The notes under the pieces are model-generated. The model searched no databases and had not been told where the DNA came from. It worked only from the letters and a program-made list of their open reading frames with translations. 64,000 nucleotides of DNA from Phenylobacterium sp. (GTDB lineage: Bacteria > Pseudomonadota > Alphaproteobacteria > Caulobacterales > Caulobacteraceae): positions 230,434 to 294,433 of the forward strand of contig NZ_SSMX01000030.1 of the NCBI RefSeq assembly GCF_004799515.1, read 5' to 3'. Below, piece by piece: positions 32,049-40,974 of this stretch (positions are counted from its first letter, which is position 1; the number at the start of each line of letters is the position of its first letter). The position numbers and the translations under genes were made by a program.

Positions 32049-34346
32049 TTATGCCCGCTCCTTCACAAAGGAGACGACAAGGTTGGCCCCCTTGAGTATG
32101 CGCTGATCGCTGCGTGCGATGTCGATTGTGTATTCATGACGTTCGAGAAGCTGGCGCGCGATGTAGAGCCCGAGGCCTCGGCCATCTTCGCCCTTCCCCG
32201 AGAAGAAGGGTTCAAAGACATAGGCAAGGTCCTCCTCCCGAAAACCAGGCCCGCTGTCGGCGAATGTCATGGTCCCCTGATCCCCATCGAGCAGGATTTC
32301 GATCGTCCTCGGCTGCGGCGCGGCGGCAAGCCAGTAGGCGGCGTTGTCAAAGAGATTGAGAAGGAGCTGGAGCAGAACCGCGTCCGTCGTCTTCGCGACG
32401 AGGGGCGACCCAATGGTCTCAACGCTCACTTCGATGGAGTGACGATCGAGGAGGCTCTTGAAGATCTTCGTGACCTTCTCGACGAGATCTATGACCCGAA
32501 CGTCTTTCCGACGCTGCTTGGTTGACCTGAAGAGCATTTGCATATCGCTCATCTGCGACTGCACAAAGCTCAACAGTCCTCGCATCGAGACGAGCTCGGC
32601 TGAGAGCGCTTCCTTCTCGATCTTCGCATCGTTCGCACAGAGCGACACCAACTTGTCGATGGCGGCCATCACGCGCTGCATCGCAAGCATGAGGTCATGC
32701 GAGGCCGCTTCGACCGAGAGACCGACGCCGGCCAGGTGTTCGGTGTTCTCCGCCCGCTGCACCAAATAGCGCCGCTCCGCCTTGTACTGGCGGTTCGCTT
32801 CGTTGAGCGTCTCACGCACCTTGGGAGGCGTATTTTCCGCGGCGGCGGCCGTGACGGCTTCGTCCATCAAGGTCTGCACCTTGTTGGACTTGAATACCTC
32901 CACATCTGACGTTTGCTTCAGCCGCTGGCGGTATTGCTCGTACGGCGTCTTCCGAACCCAGGCGAGAAGGGCTTGAAGCAACGACCGCAAATCGTCGACT
33001 GCGAGGCCGCTGTCGACGAGCCCTTCGCGACTGGTCTTGTCGCGAAGGTTCGGGTTCTCGGCTTGGGAGATATTCACGAAGCCGACGACCTGGTCGTTGC
33101 TCAGGAACTCGCTGGCGCGAACCGTCCCGCGACGGACGTCGATGAGCAACCAATCGTCGTCTGGATCGCCGTAGGGGAAGACGCGGATTCCGTCGCGATA
33201 AAGATAGATCCGATGCTTTTTGATCAGATCCTTATCGTCTTTATCCAGCATAAGCCGACCTTTGGCGTCGGCGCTGAAGTCGAAGACGTAGAACGTGAAA
33301 CCAAATGATCCACACTCCGGACGGAGATTCTCAGCCTCCGCCGGCAAAAGGTCACGACGCTTCAGATAATCGCGGAATACGGCGAGACCAGTGATATCTG
33401 GATCGGCCAGGGCGAGCGTCTTCTCTTGACCATCCACTTCAAATTTAAACGCGGCGACGTCTTCGTCGAACCGCCCGTGAATTTTGAAGACAGAATGGTC
33501 GGCTAGAAGGACATCAAGCTTTTCGCGTAAGTCCGACCCGAGGGGCTCGTAGGTGTCACCGCGGTAGATGTAGACGGCAAACTCGTCGCCGATGGGCGAC
33601 GGCGCCGTCTCAGGTTCCGGGTCACTGGCGGTCTGTTGTTCTGATGCGCCCTGGTCGGCCAGGCCGTCACCGAAAATGGACTGGAGGCGGCTGAGGTCCT
33701 CAAAGACCTTTTCGACCTTTCCGCGTGTCCACTTGCCGACTGGCGGCGAGATCTCGATCCGGGTCCCGTGCGGCGACCGTGTCGTCTTCTTCCCTGCAAG
33801 GTCGATCTCACCGGCGGTGATCACCTTCGCAGGCGTGACCTCCTCGAGCTCAAGGTCGAGCTCGTCGAGGAACATGGCTTTGTCGCCCTTGAGGAAATCG
33901 GCGTCGTACTGCGCAAGCTTGAGATCGAGGACATTTTCAGAAGGGATGCCGGCCGGCCGCGTGATCATTTTCACGTCCCTGCCCAGCTTCAGAAGGGCGA
34001 AGCGGCCGATGCCCTTCTCCCCCTGAATGATCCTCCCACGCGCTGTCCTGCGTTTGTCCTCATTCTTGGCCAGGAGCTTCATCGGGGTCGCTGGGTTGAC
34101 CCAGTGATTTTCGATGACGTCGGTCGTCATGCCGTGACCGTCGTCCTCGACGATGATCTTGGCCGACGGTCCCGCGCGAAAATCCTCGTCGAAGTCTTCG
34201 AACGTCACCTTCACCCACGTCGCATCCGCATCGTAGGCGTTCTTGATGAGCTCGGACAAAGCCACCTGTTCGTTGCGGATCAGCTGATCGCCCAGCATCG
34301 TCAGCAACCGCGCGTACGGCTTGAACTTGAGAGGCGTCTTGGTCAT
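32049..34346 (-). CDS. Dual-GHKL protein: MORC/Hsp90-like ATPase fused to a histidine-kinase module
   Basis: A 765-residue cytosolic protein with two ATP-binding GHKL modules. The first has N box ALSELIKNAYDADA (E32, N36), G1 VEDDGHGMT (D69) and G2 QGEKGIGRFALLKLG (109-116), as in Hsp90/MORC/MutL-type ATPases. The middle part (about 340-450) has TSREGLVDSGL. The second is kinase-like: SVEAASHDLMLAM with His550 as likely phospho-acceptor, N box LLLNLFDNAAYWL (N668), FADSGPG and GRGLGLYIA. There is no membrane segment or standard sensor domain, so the first ATPase may be the sensor. Its start overlaps the methyltransferase stop by 4 bp, and the receiver gene follows after 2 bp. Confidence 0.8.
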   Translation of the reverse strand: MTKTPLKFKPYARLLTMLGDQLIRNEQVALSELIKNAYDADATWVKVTFEDFDEDFRAGPSAKIIVEDDGHGMTTDVIENHWVNPATPMKLLAKNEDKRRTARGRIIQGEKGIGRFALLKLGRDVKMITRPAGIPSENVLDLKLAQYDADFLKGDKAMFLDELDLELEEVTPAKVITAGEIDLAGKKTTRSPHGTRIEISPPVGKWTRGKVEKVFEDLSRLQSIFGDGLADQGASEQQTASDPEPETAPSPIGDEFAVYIYRGDTYEPLGSDLREKLDVLLADHSVFKIHGRFDEDVAAFKFEVDGQEKTLALADPDITGLAVFRDYLKRRDLLPAEAENLRPECGSFGFTFYVFDFSADAKGRLMLDKDDKDLIKKHRIYLYRDGIRVFPYGDPDDDWLLIDVRRGTVRASEFLSNDQVVGFVNISQAENPNLRDKTSREGLVDSGLAVDDLRSLLQALLAWVRKTPYEQYRQRLKQTSDVEVFKSNKVQTLMDEAVTAAAAENTPPKVRETLNEANRQYKAERRYLVQRAENTEHLAGVGLSVEAASHDLMLAMQRVMAAIDKLVSLCANDAKIEKEALSAELVSMRGLLSFVQSQMSDMQMLFRSTKQRRKDVRVIDLVEKVTKIFKSLLDRHSIEVSVETIGSPLVAKTTDAVLLQLLLNLFDNAAYWLAAAPQPRTIEILLDGDQGTMTFADSGPGFREEDLAYVFEPFFSGKGEDGRGLGLYIARQLLERHEYTIDIARSDQRILKGANLVVSFVKERA

Positions 34347-35635
34347 CGGCGCTCAGCCATCAGGACGAATTCTTCCGCGTAGATGTGCATCCCCGTCGGC
34401 TGAGAAGAGAGCCTCCCATTGGGATGCCGGTAGGGGGTATTGGGTTTGTTCGTGACTGACCGTTTCACGACGCGGATGTCAGTGAACCCCGCCGCCAGCA
34501 AGCTTTCCACCATATGGTTGGCGTTGTCGATCCGCACACCGTTGAGTTGCGTATTTCCGACAACAAAGACGCAGATTCCACCGGGCCTGAGGAACTCGTG
34601 GCAACGTCCAACGGCCTTTTGCATGTCGAGGAAATAGGTCGCCATGGCCTCTGCCAGGGCGCGGTCCTTCTCGAAAAGACTGAACACCACCTGCATGCCG
34701 ATTGAGTTGAGATGACGTAGCGCGCGACCGAGATCGGTGCGCCGGGTGCTTGTGCCGATGACGCCCGCGCGCAGGCGACGATGATCATCTGCGTAACCCA
34801 GCCATAGCGCCGACAACTGATGGACGTCAGCGTACTCGTACGATGTGGCGTAGGGTGGGCTGGTGATAATCAGATCGATGGGGAAGTTCGGCCGCTCGAT
34901 CGTGTTCACATCGCCGTCGAGAATCTCGGCCGATGGCGCTGGCCGGTTGGGCATGGCCGCCCAAGCGTCGGACATAAAATCGCACTGTCGCACGAACGCT
35001 TGGAGGACGGCTGTCGGCGCCTTTCGCGCATCCATCGCGGGCTTCACCGACCGTTTGCGCCACTGCGAGGCGGGTTTCACAATGGCCGAGAAGGCGCAAT
35101 CGAACGCAGCTCGAGAGGGGTCGCTTGCCGGGACTTTCGCACCTATCGCATTGCGGAGCTTGGCGAGGTCGCCGAACTGATCAGGCCGGTACCAAGGCGC
35201 CAGACGCGAAACCGCATCGGGGGACAGGTCCGGGACGGACGAGGCTCGGTCGAAGTTGGCCGAGATGTCGGCGGCAAGCTCGTTGAAGCGTTCAGGCTCG
35301 CCGCGGGCGCTTTTCACCCGAGCGATCAGGGTGGCCACTGGATTGATGTCGCAGCCCCAGAATTCGAGATTTCGGGCGCCGGCCACTTGCGTGACCGTTC
35401 CACTGCCACAGAAGACATCCCCGACACGCGTGACCTCGACTCCGCGAGCGGCCGCATATTCCAAGGCTCGCTCGACAATGAAGGCGGGGAAGCGCGCGGG
35501 GTAGAGATGGATCTGGTGGATCTTGTCTTCACGCGCTTCCGGTTCAGACCAAGCGGCTGATACCGGTGCATCGCGCAAACGATTGTATTTGAGCCCCGGC
35601 TTATCTCCTCGCGCATCCTCTTGTATTAGCAACAT
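34343..35635 (-). CDS. DNA methyltransferase, first gene of the kinase/receiver operon
   Basis: A 430-residue amino-methyltransferase. QIHLYPARFPAFIVERAL precedes the AdoMet site DVFCGSGT at 73-80 and GCDINPVATLI; the catalytic TSPPY is at 258-262, followed by ATSYEYADVHQLSALWLGY. It has the same build as the protein at 29542 (HPFPARM / TSPPY...LSLVWLGH), so the two are related. The ATG at 35635 is chosen because it begins the conserved N-terminal part; the frame is open back to 35842 but that part looks non-coding. It is the first gene of an overlapping minus-strand operon with the dual-GHKL protein and the receiver protein. Confidence 0.82.
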   Translation of the reverse strand: MLLIQEDARGDKPGLKYNRLRDAPVSAAWSEPEAREDKIHQIHLYPARFPAFIVERALEYAAARGVEVTRVGDVFCGSGTVTQVAGARNLEFWGCDINPVATLIARVKSARGEPERFNELAADISANFDRASSVPDLSPDAVSRLAPWYRPDQFGDLAKLRNAIGAKVPASDPSRAAFDCAFSAIVKPASQWRKRSVKPAMDARKAPTAVLQAFVRQCDFMSDAWAAMPNRPAPSAEILDGDVNTIERPNFPIDLIITSPPYATSYEYADVHQLSALWLGYADDHRRLRAGVIGTSTRRTDLGRALRHLNSIGMQVVFSLFEKDRALAEAMATYFLDMQKAVGRCHEFLRPGGICVFVVGNTQLNGVRIDNANHMVESLLAAGFTDIRVVKRSVTNKPNTPYRHPNGRLSSQPTGMHIYAEEFVLMAERR

Positions 35636-35960
35636 TTTGATCCGCGGGCGTCTGACTAAAATCGGTCCGCGAATCGTAGGGTGGGAGTGGTTAACAGCTG
35701 CTCGTGACTTGGACCCTAGGTCTCGATTGGCGCGATCCAGCACACTTGCTCTGAAATTCCGGAACCCTCTCCGCGCGTCGGTGGTCGTCGACCCCGGCGG
35801 TCGCCGCACAGCGAGCGCGATCAACGAAGTCCGCACGTCCACCTGTGAGCCTGTACGCTTCAGGCTAAAGGAGAAGCCTTGTCAGCGAGCGGGCTGCCTG
35901 CGACCAAAATGCGATGAACTTGATGCTGCGCAAACAGGTGAACAGGTGAACCTGTGCGCG
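35636..35960. promoter_or_regulatory. Upstream region of the methyltransferase/kinase operon
   Basis: A 325-bp spacer between the methyltransferase start and the stop of the integrase, both on the minus strand. It must hold the operon promoter. Near the integrase end are two tandem copies of AACAGGTG (35933-35948) running into the palindrome CAGGT-GA-ACCTG at 35943-35954. No gene is evident. Confidence 0.45.
35933..35954. repeat. Tandem AACAGGTG repeats with a CAGGT-GA-ACCTG palindrome
   Basis: Two direct 8-bp copies followed by an inverted half, directly downstream of the integrase stop at 35961. This could be an operator, or an integrase/excisionase arm site. Confidence 0.4.
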
Positions 35961-37325
35961 CTAGGCGGCTTCCGCCGATCGAGGCTTTTGCGTCCGCGGT
36001 CCCATGGGCACGCCCAGGCGCGGGTCCGGCGGCGTCGGATCAAGACGCTCGTCTCCGATCTTCCGTGACGGCAGCAACGGCCAGGCGCGCTCTCGAGGCG
36101 AGCCATCCTTCGGCGGCGCCGTGCCGGCGGCGATGACGTGATCCGAGAGGCGCTGTTGCGCCGAGCGCAGGTGATCGTCCAACAGCTTCGATCGGGTGAT
36201 GTAACCCTCGTTGACGTTCTCGCCCTTCAGGCTGTGGTTCATCAGGAGGTGCATATCGACGCCCGAGAGACCGGCCGCTTGCCCGAGCGTCCTATAGGTG
36301 TGGCGCAGGTCATTGCCCCACTTCGCGAGGACGTTGTCCCGGTCCTCCTTCTGCTCGACGATGTGCCCTTCTTCGCTGTCTGCAGCGAAGATCCAGGTCT
36401 CCGCAGCCTCGGCGTGCAGCATGCGGCTCACCCGCATCGCCCGGATCAGGCAGCAGATCATCGCCCGCGACAGCGGGATGTCGAAGGCCTTCTTCTCGCC
36501 GCCCTTGGGCTTGGTGATCCGCAGAATCCGGCCGCTGAGGTCCAGGTCCGGGACCCGGGCGGTCTTCAGGGCCGTCGGTCGACTGCCGGAGAGCAGAGTG
36601 AAAAGGTGGAATTCGCGTCGGATCGCATTGCGCAAGCGGCCCGCCTGGGTCATCCAGCCGGCGATGTCGGCGGACCCCATCGCGACGTCCCGGCGCAACT
36701 CCTCGTTCCAGTCCACCGCCGTGACCGGGTTCTCGGGCGGCAGCCCGCGGACGCTCCGACGGGCGTGATTGTAGATCGCGCGCAGCGTCCGCATGGAGCC
36801 GTTGGCGCCATATGGTCCGGAGCTGACCGTGAGGTCATCATGGCGCTTGGCGACCAGGCTGGGTTCCTCACCGAGCTCCCGCAGCGGCCGGTCAAGCCAG
36901 TCCGCGAGGAGACGCTCAACATGGTCGGTGTAGCCCGCGATCGTGGCTGGGCTGCGCCGCTTCCGTTCAAGGTGCGCGACCTTGTAGCGGACCCAGGCCT
37001 CGCGGAGGGTGATCTCCGACGAGGGCTTCACCTCCACCTTCGGCGGCTCCTTGAACTCACCCTGGAGAATCTTCACCAAGGCGGCCCGCGCGGCGACCCG
37101 CGCCTCGCGTGTCGTCATGTCCTCCGACGAGCCGATGGAGATTTTCTTCGTGACCCGCTTCCCGTCAGTGCGGAAGTCCGCCTGCACGGTGAAGGTCTTG
37201 GTGCGCGCACCCACTCGAACGAAGAAGCCGGGCAGCTCGGTGTCGCGAACGATGTATTGTCCGTCCGTGCTCAGCGGCAGCTGAAGGACGACTTTGTCGG
37301 TGAGGGTCTTCTTAAGATCAGGCAT
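35961..37325 (-). CDS. int: Tyrosine-recombinase integrase
   Basis: A 454-residue integrase with an N-terminal arm-binding domain of DUF4102-like character (LPGFFVRVGARTKTF), a core-binding helical domain (residues about 104-190) and a full catalytic domain. Catalytic residues are visible in order: R249 (LLSGSRPTAL), a Lys in TKPKGGEK, H342 and R345 (LRHTYRTLG), H364 (MNHSLKG) and nucleophile Y375 (NEGYIT). An ATG at 37325 is preferred over 37409. It lies beside a tRNA-Arg(ACG) 3' fragment, its likely attachment site, and reads away from it into the element. The set of active-site residues looks intact. Confidence 0.88.
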   Translation of the reverse strand: MPDLKKTLTDKVVLQLPLSTDGQYIVRDTELPGFFVRVGARTKTFTVQADFRTDGKRVTKKISIGSSEDMTTREARVAARAALVKILQGEFKEPPKVEVKPSSEITLREAWVRYKVAHLERKRRSPATIAGYTDHVERLLADWLDRPLRELGEEPSLVAKRHDDLTVSSGPYGANGSMRTLRAIYNHARRSVRGLPPENPVTAVDWNEELRRDVAMGSADIAGWMTQAGRLRNAIRREFHLFTLLSGSRPTALKTARVPDLDLSGRILRITKPKGGEKKAFDIPLSRAMICCLIRAMRVSRMLHAEAAETWIFAADSEEGHIVEQKEDRDNVLAKWGNDLRHTYRTLGQAAGLSGVDMHLLMNHSLKGENVNEGYITRSKLLDDHLRSAQQRLSDHVIAAGTAPPKDGSPRERAWPLLPSRKIGDERLDPTPPDPRLGVPMGPRTQKPRSAEAA

Positions 37326-37490
37326 GGCACGCCGGAATTCTAGGACGGTATTAGGACGGTGTTTGTGCCAACCGGGTTTGTGGGGCGGGACACGAAGAAA
37401 CCCTACCACGTACGAGAAAGAAAAGCAAATACAGATACTTATCGTGCTCTAGCGTAGTTTGGCGAAGAGCCTCTGGATCCCGCTGCAGGA

Positions 37491-37536
37491 ACTACGAATC
37501 TGAGGGTCGGACGTTCGAATCGTTCCGGGCGCGCCA
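37491..37536 (+). tRNA. tRNA-Arg(ACG) 3' fragment forming an att site
   Basis: 46 nt equal to the 3' part of a tRNA: anticodon-loop sequence CTACGAA (anticodon ACG), T arm GGACG-TTCGAAT-CGTTC with five pairs, acceptor strand CGGGCGC, discriminator G and encoded CCA at 37534-37536. The 5' half (which should begin GCGCCCG) is missing immediately upstream, so this is not a functional tRNA. It is the duplicated attachment core left by integration into the 3' end of tRNA-Arg. Integrase genes lie on both sides. Confidence 0.8.
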
Positions 37537-37633
37537 TTCTTCCGAAAACCCGAGCGGTTTCAGGAAGTTCAACGCTGACAAGCCTTTCTGAACCCTTTGC
37601 CGTGCAAAACGGGTGTGCAAAGTGGGTCGGCGC

Positions 37634-38727
37634 ATGAGCGGTCTGGAGCGGATTTCGAAGACAGGGGCCTATCGGTTTCGCCGAGGCATCCCAGCGCATC
37701 TTCGGCCTTATTTTCCGGATCGCGGGACGGTCTGGCGAGAACACCTCGACACGAAGGTCGAACGCGAGGCGCGAGTTCGATGCCTCGATGTCGCCGCTAG
37801 GGTGGAGCGGCTGTTCCAACAGGCCCAGGCCCAATTCGATGCAGAGCGCGACGAAGCGCCCGCCTATACGTCCGACCTGAGCCTCGAATATCTCACGGCG
37901 CTTGTGGCAGATTGGAAGCGCAGCGAGCGAAGCCGGCGAGCGCAGTTCGTCCTGGTTCGTCCCGTCATGCCGGGGTGGTCCGAGTTCCTCCACGAATGCG
38001 GGCTGCTCGGAATTGCGGTCAGAAGCCCAAGAACGAGGAGCCGGAGGCGTTCATGGCCCGGCTCACTGGCGAACAGTCATTCCTCGACGCCGTGATCCAG
38101 GAGCTCACGCAGAGCCGCGGTCTGCTGCTTGGACCGGATCATCCCGCGCGCGCCATCCTGAGCGATCTGCTGCGCTGCGCCTGGATCGAGGTGCTGGAAG
38201 CGGAGCATCGCTGGCGGACCCGAGACTATTCGGATCTTCCCATCGACACCGTCGTCGCGGTGGCGCCGGCGCCACCGCAACCGAAACCGGGCCACACTGT
38301 CAGTCCCAGCCCGCTGACCGATGAAGGCGGCCCGCTCCTAAGTGAGGCGTTCGAGGATTGGCGGAGACTCGGCAAGCCGGCGCCGCGGACCCTGATGGAG
38401 GCACGTACAGCACAGCGCCTGTTCCGGGAGCTGCACGGCGATCTTCCGATCGGTCAAATCGGAAAGCCGCACGCGCGAGCCTTTCGTGACGCGCTCGCCA
38501 AGCTTCCGAAGCATCTCAGCGCGGAACAGAAGTCCAAACCGCTCCCGGAACTGCTGGCGAGCAACCCACCCGGCGAACTGCGGGCGCCTCAAACCGTCAA
38601 CAAGACCCTCAATCTACTCAGCGGTGTCCTCAGCCGTGCCGAGAAGGAAGGGCACTTCGACGATCGCCTATGGAGCAACCCGTTCAGCGTCCACCTCGAC
38701 GTGGGCGACGATGACGAGGACAGCTAG
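37634..38727 (+). pseudogene. Frameshifted and truncated second integrase
   Basis: Two overlapping frames together encode the N-terminal and core-binding domains of a phage-type tyrosine integrase. The first frame has RISKTGAYRFRRGIPAHLRPYF (DUF6538-like start) to about 38015. The frame then shifts and continues with FMARLTGEQSFLDAVIQEL, LSEAFEDWRRLGKPAPRTL and QTVNKTLNLLSGVLSRAEKEG, ending DDDEDS. The catalytic domain with Arg, His-x-x-Arg and Tyr is missing. It is therefore inactive. It starts about 100 bp from the tRNA fragment, so it may be the remains of an older element in the same site. Confidence 0.8.
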
Positions 38728-39611
38728 CTGCTCTTCAGCGCATCACTCAGCGCGGTGAGAAAAAGTCGGGTTTTCCGGGCCACGTGCTCCGCGGACGGGA
38801 TCAGGGCGTAGATCGGCGCGGCGGGACTGCGCCAATCCGGCAGCACCCGTTCCAGCCGACCGAGCTTCAAGTCGGTCGAAACGTCGATAGATGACTTCAG
38901 CATGATCCCGCGGCCCTGAAGGCCCCAGTCATGGACCACTTCGCCGTTGTCGCTGCGCAGGCGGCACGTCGGATGGATGTCGACGAGTGTTCCGCTCGCG
39001 TTTGAGAGGCGCCAGGGTCCGGTCCAACCGATCGACCTCAGCCCGTCATGCTCCGCGAGGTCGTCTGGTGTCTTCGGCCGTCCGCGCCGGTCGAGGTAGT
39101 CCGGCGAAGCGACCAGCACGCGGTGGCTGTCGGCCAGCTTGCGCATTACGTAGCTGCTGTCCTGGGCGGGGCCGATGCGGACCGCGACGTCGATGCGAGC
39201 CTCCATCAGATCGATGAGGCCGTCGCCCAGCCGCAGCTCGGTTTCGAACCGAGGGTGCGCGGCCATCATGGCCCCCAGCACCGGCGCCACGTGCAGGCGT
39301 CCCAACGAGATTGGGGCGCTGACCCGAAGTGTGCCGACGGGCTCGTCGCGACCTTCCGCAATCCAGTCCTCGGCAGCGTCAAGCGCCTCCAGCACGCGTT
39401 CGATCCGCGGCAAGAGGGCGGTCCCCTCGTCTGTGGACGAGAGGCTCCGTGTCGTGCGGTGGATCAGGCGCTGCCCGACCCGCCGTTCCAGGGTCGCCAG
39501 ACGCTTGCTTACCACGGCTAGGCTCACGCCGAGGTCTCGCGCCGCGGCCGACAAACTGCCCAGCGCCAGGATCCGCTGGAACGTCCGCATCTCGTCGAGG
39601 TCATCGAGCAT
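38724..39611 (-). CDS. LysR-family transcriptional regulator
   Basis: A 295-residue LysR protein. The HTH is near the start (FQRILALGSLSAAARDLGVS followed by LATLERRVGQRLIHRTTR), then a linker helix and a periplasmic-binding-protein-like effector domain (GTLRVSAPISLGRLHVAPVL; RIDVAVRIG). The ATG at 39611 begins the HTH; one at 39650 is less likely. It is divergent from the old-yellow-enzyme gene at 39716, the usual arrangement for a LysR protein controlling its target. Its stop overlaps the integrase remnant by four bases. Confidence 0.88.
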   Translation of the reverse strand: MLDDLDEMRTFQRILALGSLSAAARDLGVSLAVVSKRLATLERRVGQRLIHRTTRSLSSTDEGTALLPRIERVLEALDAAEDWIAEGRDEPVGTLRVSAPISLGRLHVAPVLGAMMAAHPRFETELRLGDGLIDLMEARIDVAVRIGPAQDSSYVMRKLADSHRVLVASPDYLDRRGRPKTPDDLAEHDGLRSIGWTGPWRLSNASGTLVDIHPTCRLRSDNGEVVHDWGLQGRGIMLKSSIDVSTDLKLGRLERVLPDWRSPAAPIYALIPSAEHVARKTRLFLTALSDALKSS

Positions 39612-39715
39612 TATGCGCCAAATCGAAAGAGTGAGTTCGGGATTGGCCACGTTCTCGCTGTTTCGACGAGAGTGCGAGGATCGCGAACCGTCTCCCGTTC
39701 TCGATCGGACATTTC

Positions 39716-40963
39716 ATGACACCGACAATCCTGGCCGCGCCGCTGAGACTGCCTTGCGGCGCCGTGCTCGCCAACCGCATCGCCAAGGCGGCGATGAGCG
39801 AGGGTTATTCTGACCCAGCCGGCCATGCGACGCCCCGGCTAGAGGCCCTCTACCGCCGTTGGGCTCAGTCCGGGGCGGGCATGCTGCTATCCGGGAATAT
39901 CCAGGTGGACCCAGCGCATCTTGAGCGGCCGCTGAATGTAGTCGTGAGCGACGACAGCGGGTTTGAAGCCCTGGCGCGGATGGCGGCGGCGGGAACGTCC
40001 GGCGGCATGCACTTCTGGGCGCAGATCAGCCACACCGGCCGGCAGGTGGACGCCAAGATCAACGCCGCGCCGCTGTCGGCGTCGGCGGTGGAGATCGACG
40101 TCGTGCGCGGCGTCGGCTTCGACTTCGCCCCGCCCACAGCGATGACCGAGGCGCAGATCCAGGCCGCCATCGCGCAATTCGCCTTCACCGCCAAGACCGT
40201 CAAAGCGGCCGGCTTCACCGGCGTGCAGCTGCACGCGGCCCACGGCTATCTGATTTCGCAGTTCCTCAGTTCGCACTCCAACACCCGGACCGACCGATGG
40301 GGCGGATCGCTGGAGAACCGCGCGCGGTTCCTGTTGGAGACCCTGGCCGCCGTTCGCGCCGCAGTCGGGCCAGCGTTCCCGATGTCGATCAAGCTGAACA
40401 CCTCCGATTTCCAGAAGGGCGCCTTCACCAATGCGGAATGCGTTGCGCTGGTCGGCATGCTGAACGGGTCGAGCCTCGACCTGCTGGAACTGTCCGGCGG
40501 ATCGCTGGAGCAGCCCAAGCAGGTCGGCGCCTCGCTGAAGGACGAGGGCGAGGACCGGTTGCCGGAGAGCACCCGCAAGCGCGAAGCCTACTTCGTGGAG
40601 TTCGCTGGCGCCGTGAAGGCGGCGGCCCAGATGCCGGTGATGGTCACCGGCGGCTTCCGCACGGTGGCCGGCATGGTCGAGGCGCTCGACAACGGCGAGC
40701 TCGACGTGGTGGGCCTTGGCCGGCCGATGATCGCCGACCCTGAGGCGCCCCGGAAGATCCTGTCCGGCGAGGTCGACAAGGCGCTGACGCCGGAGGCCAA
40801 CATCGGCCTCTTCCATCTGCTCGGCTGGAACAACATACAGCTCGAGCGGCTGGGCGACGGGCTCGATCCGGATTTGGACCTATCCGGCGAGGCCGCGGCC
40901 GCGGCGTTCAAGGCCCTAGAGGCCGACAATTTCACAGCCTTGCTGCAACGCCGGTCGGCTTAG
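39716..40963 (+). CDS. Old-yellow-enzyme-family NADH:flavin oxidoreductase
   Basis: A 415-residue FMN-dependent ene-reductase-like protein. It begins RLPCGAVLANRIAKAAMSEG, has the substrate-binding GVQLHAAHGYLISQFLS with the active-site His, then NTRTDRWGGSLENRARFL, and a C-terminal phosphate-binding segment VMVTGGFRT. These are standard OYE/2,4-dienoyl-CoA reductase-like features. It probably reduces electrophilic alkenes, enones or nitro compounds. It is divergently paired with a LysR regulator, and a VOC-fold gene follows by 11 bp, suggesting an operon for handling a reactive compound. Confidence 0.88.
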   Translation: MTPTILAAPLRLPCGAVLANRIAKAAMSEGYSDPAGHATPRLEALYRRWAQSGAGMLLSGNIQVDPAHLERPLNVVVSDDSGFEALARMAAAGTSGGMHFWAQISHTGRQVDAKINAAPLSASAVEIDVVRGVGFDFAPPTAMTEAQIQAAIAQFAFTAKTVKAAGFTGVQLHAAHGYLISQFLSSHSNTRTDRWGGSLENRARFLLETLAAVRAAVGPAFPMSIKLNTSDFQKGAFTNAECVALVGMLNGSSLDLLELSGGSLEQPKQVGASLKDEGEDRLPESTRKREAYFVEFAGAVKAAAQMPVMVTGGFRTVAGMVEALDNGELDVVGLGRPMIADPEAPRKILSGEVDKALTPEANIGLFHLLGWNNIQLERLGDGLDPDLDLSGEAAAAAFKALEADNFTALLQRRSA

Positions 40964-40974
40964 GGACTGCGAAA

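Noticed and set aside
30829..35635. Identity with the Detocs phage-defence system
   Set aside because: Detocs has a TPR-containing kinase, a regulator and a nucleotide phosphorylase. Here a methyltransferase replaces the phosphorylase and the kinase has an extra MORC/Hsp90-like ATPase.
37439..37993. A 184-codon minus-strand frame containing MARPERFERPTLRFVV
   Set aside because: This peptide is a familiar false translation of the strand opposite a tRNA 3' end. It supports the tRNA fragment at 37491-37536 and is not a protein.
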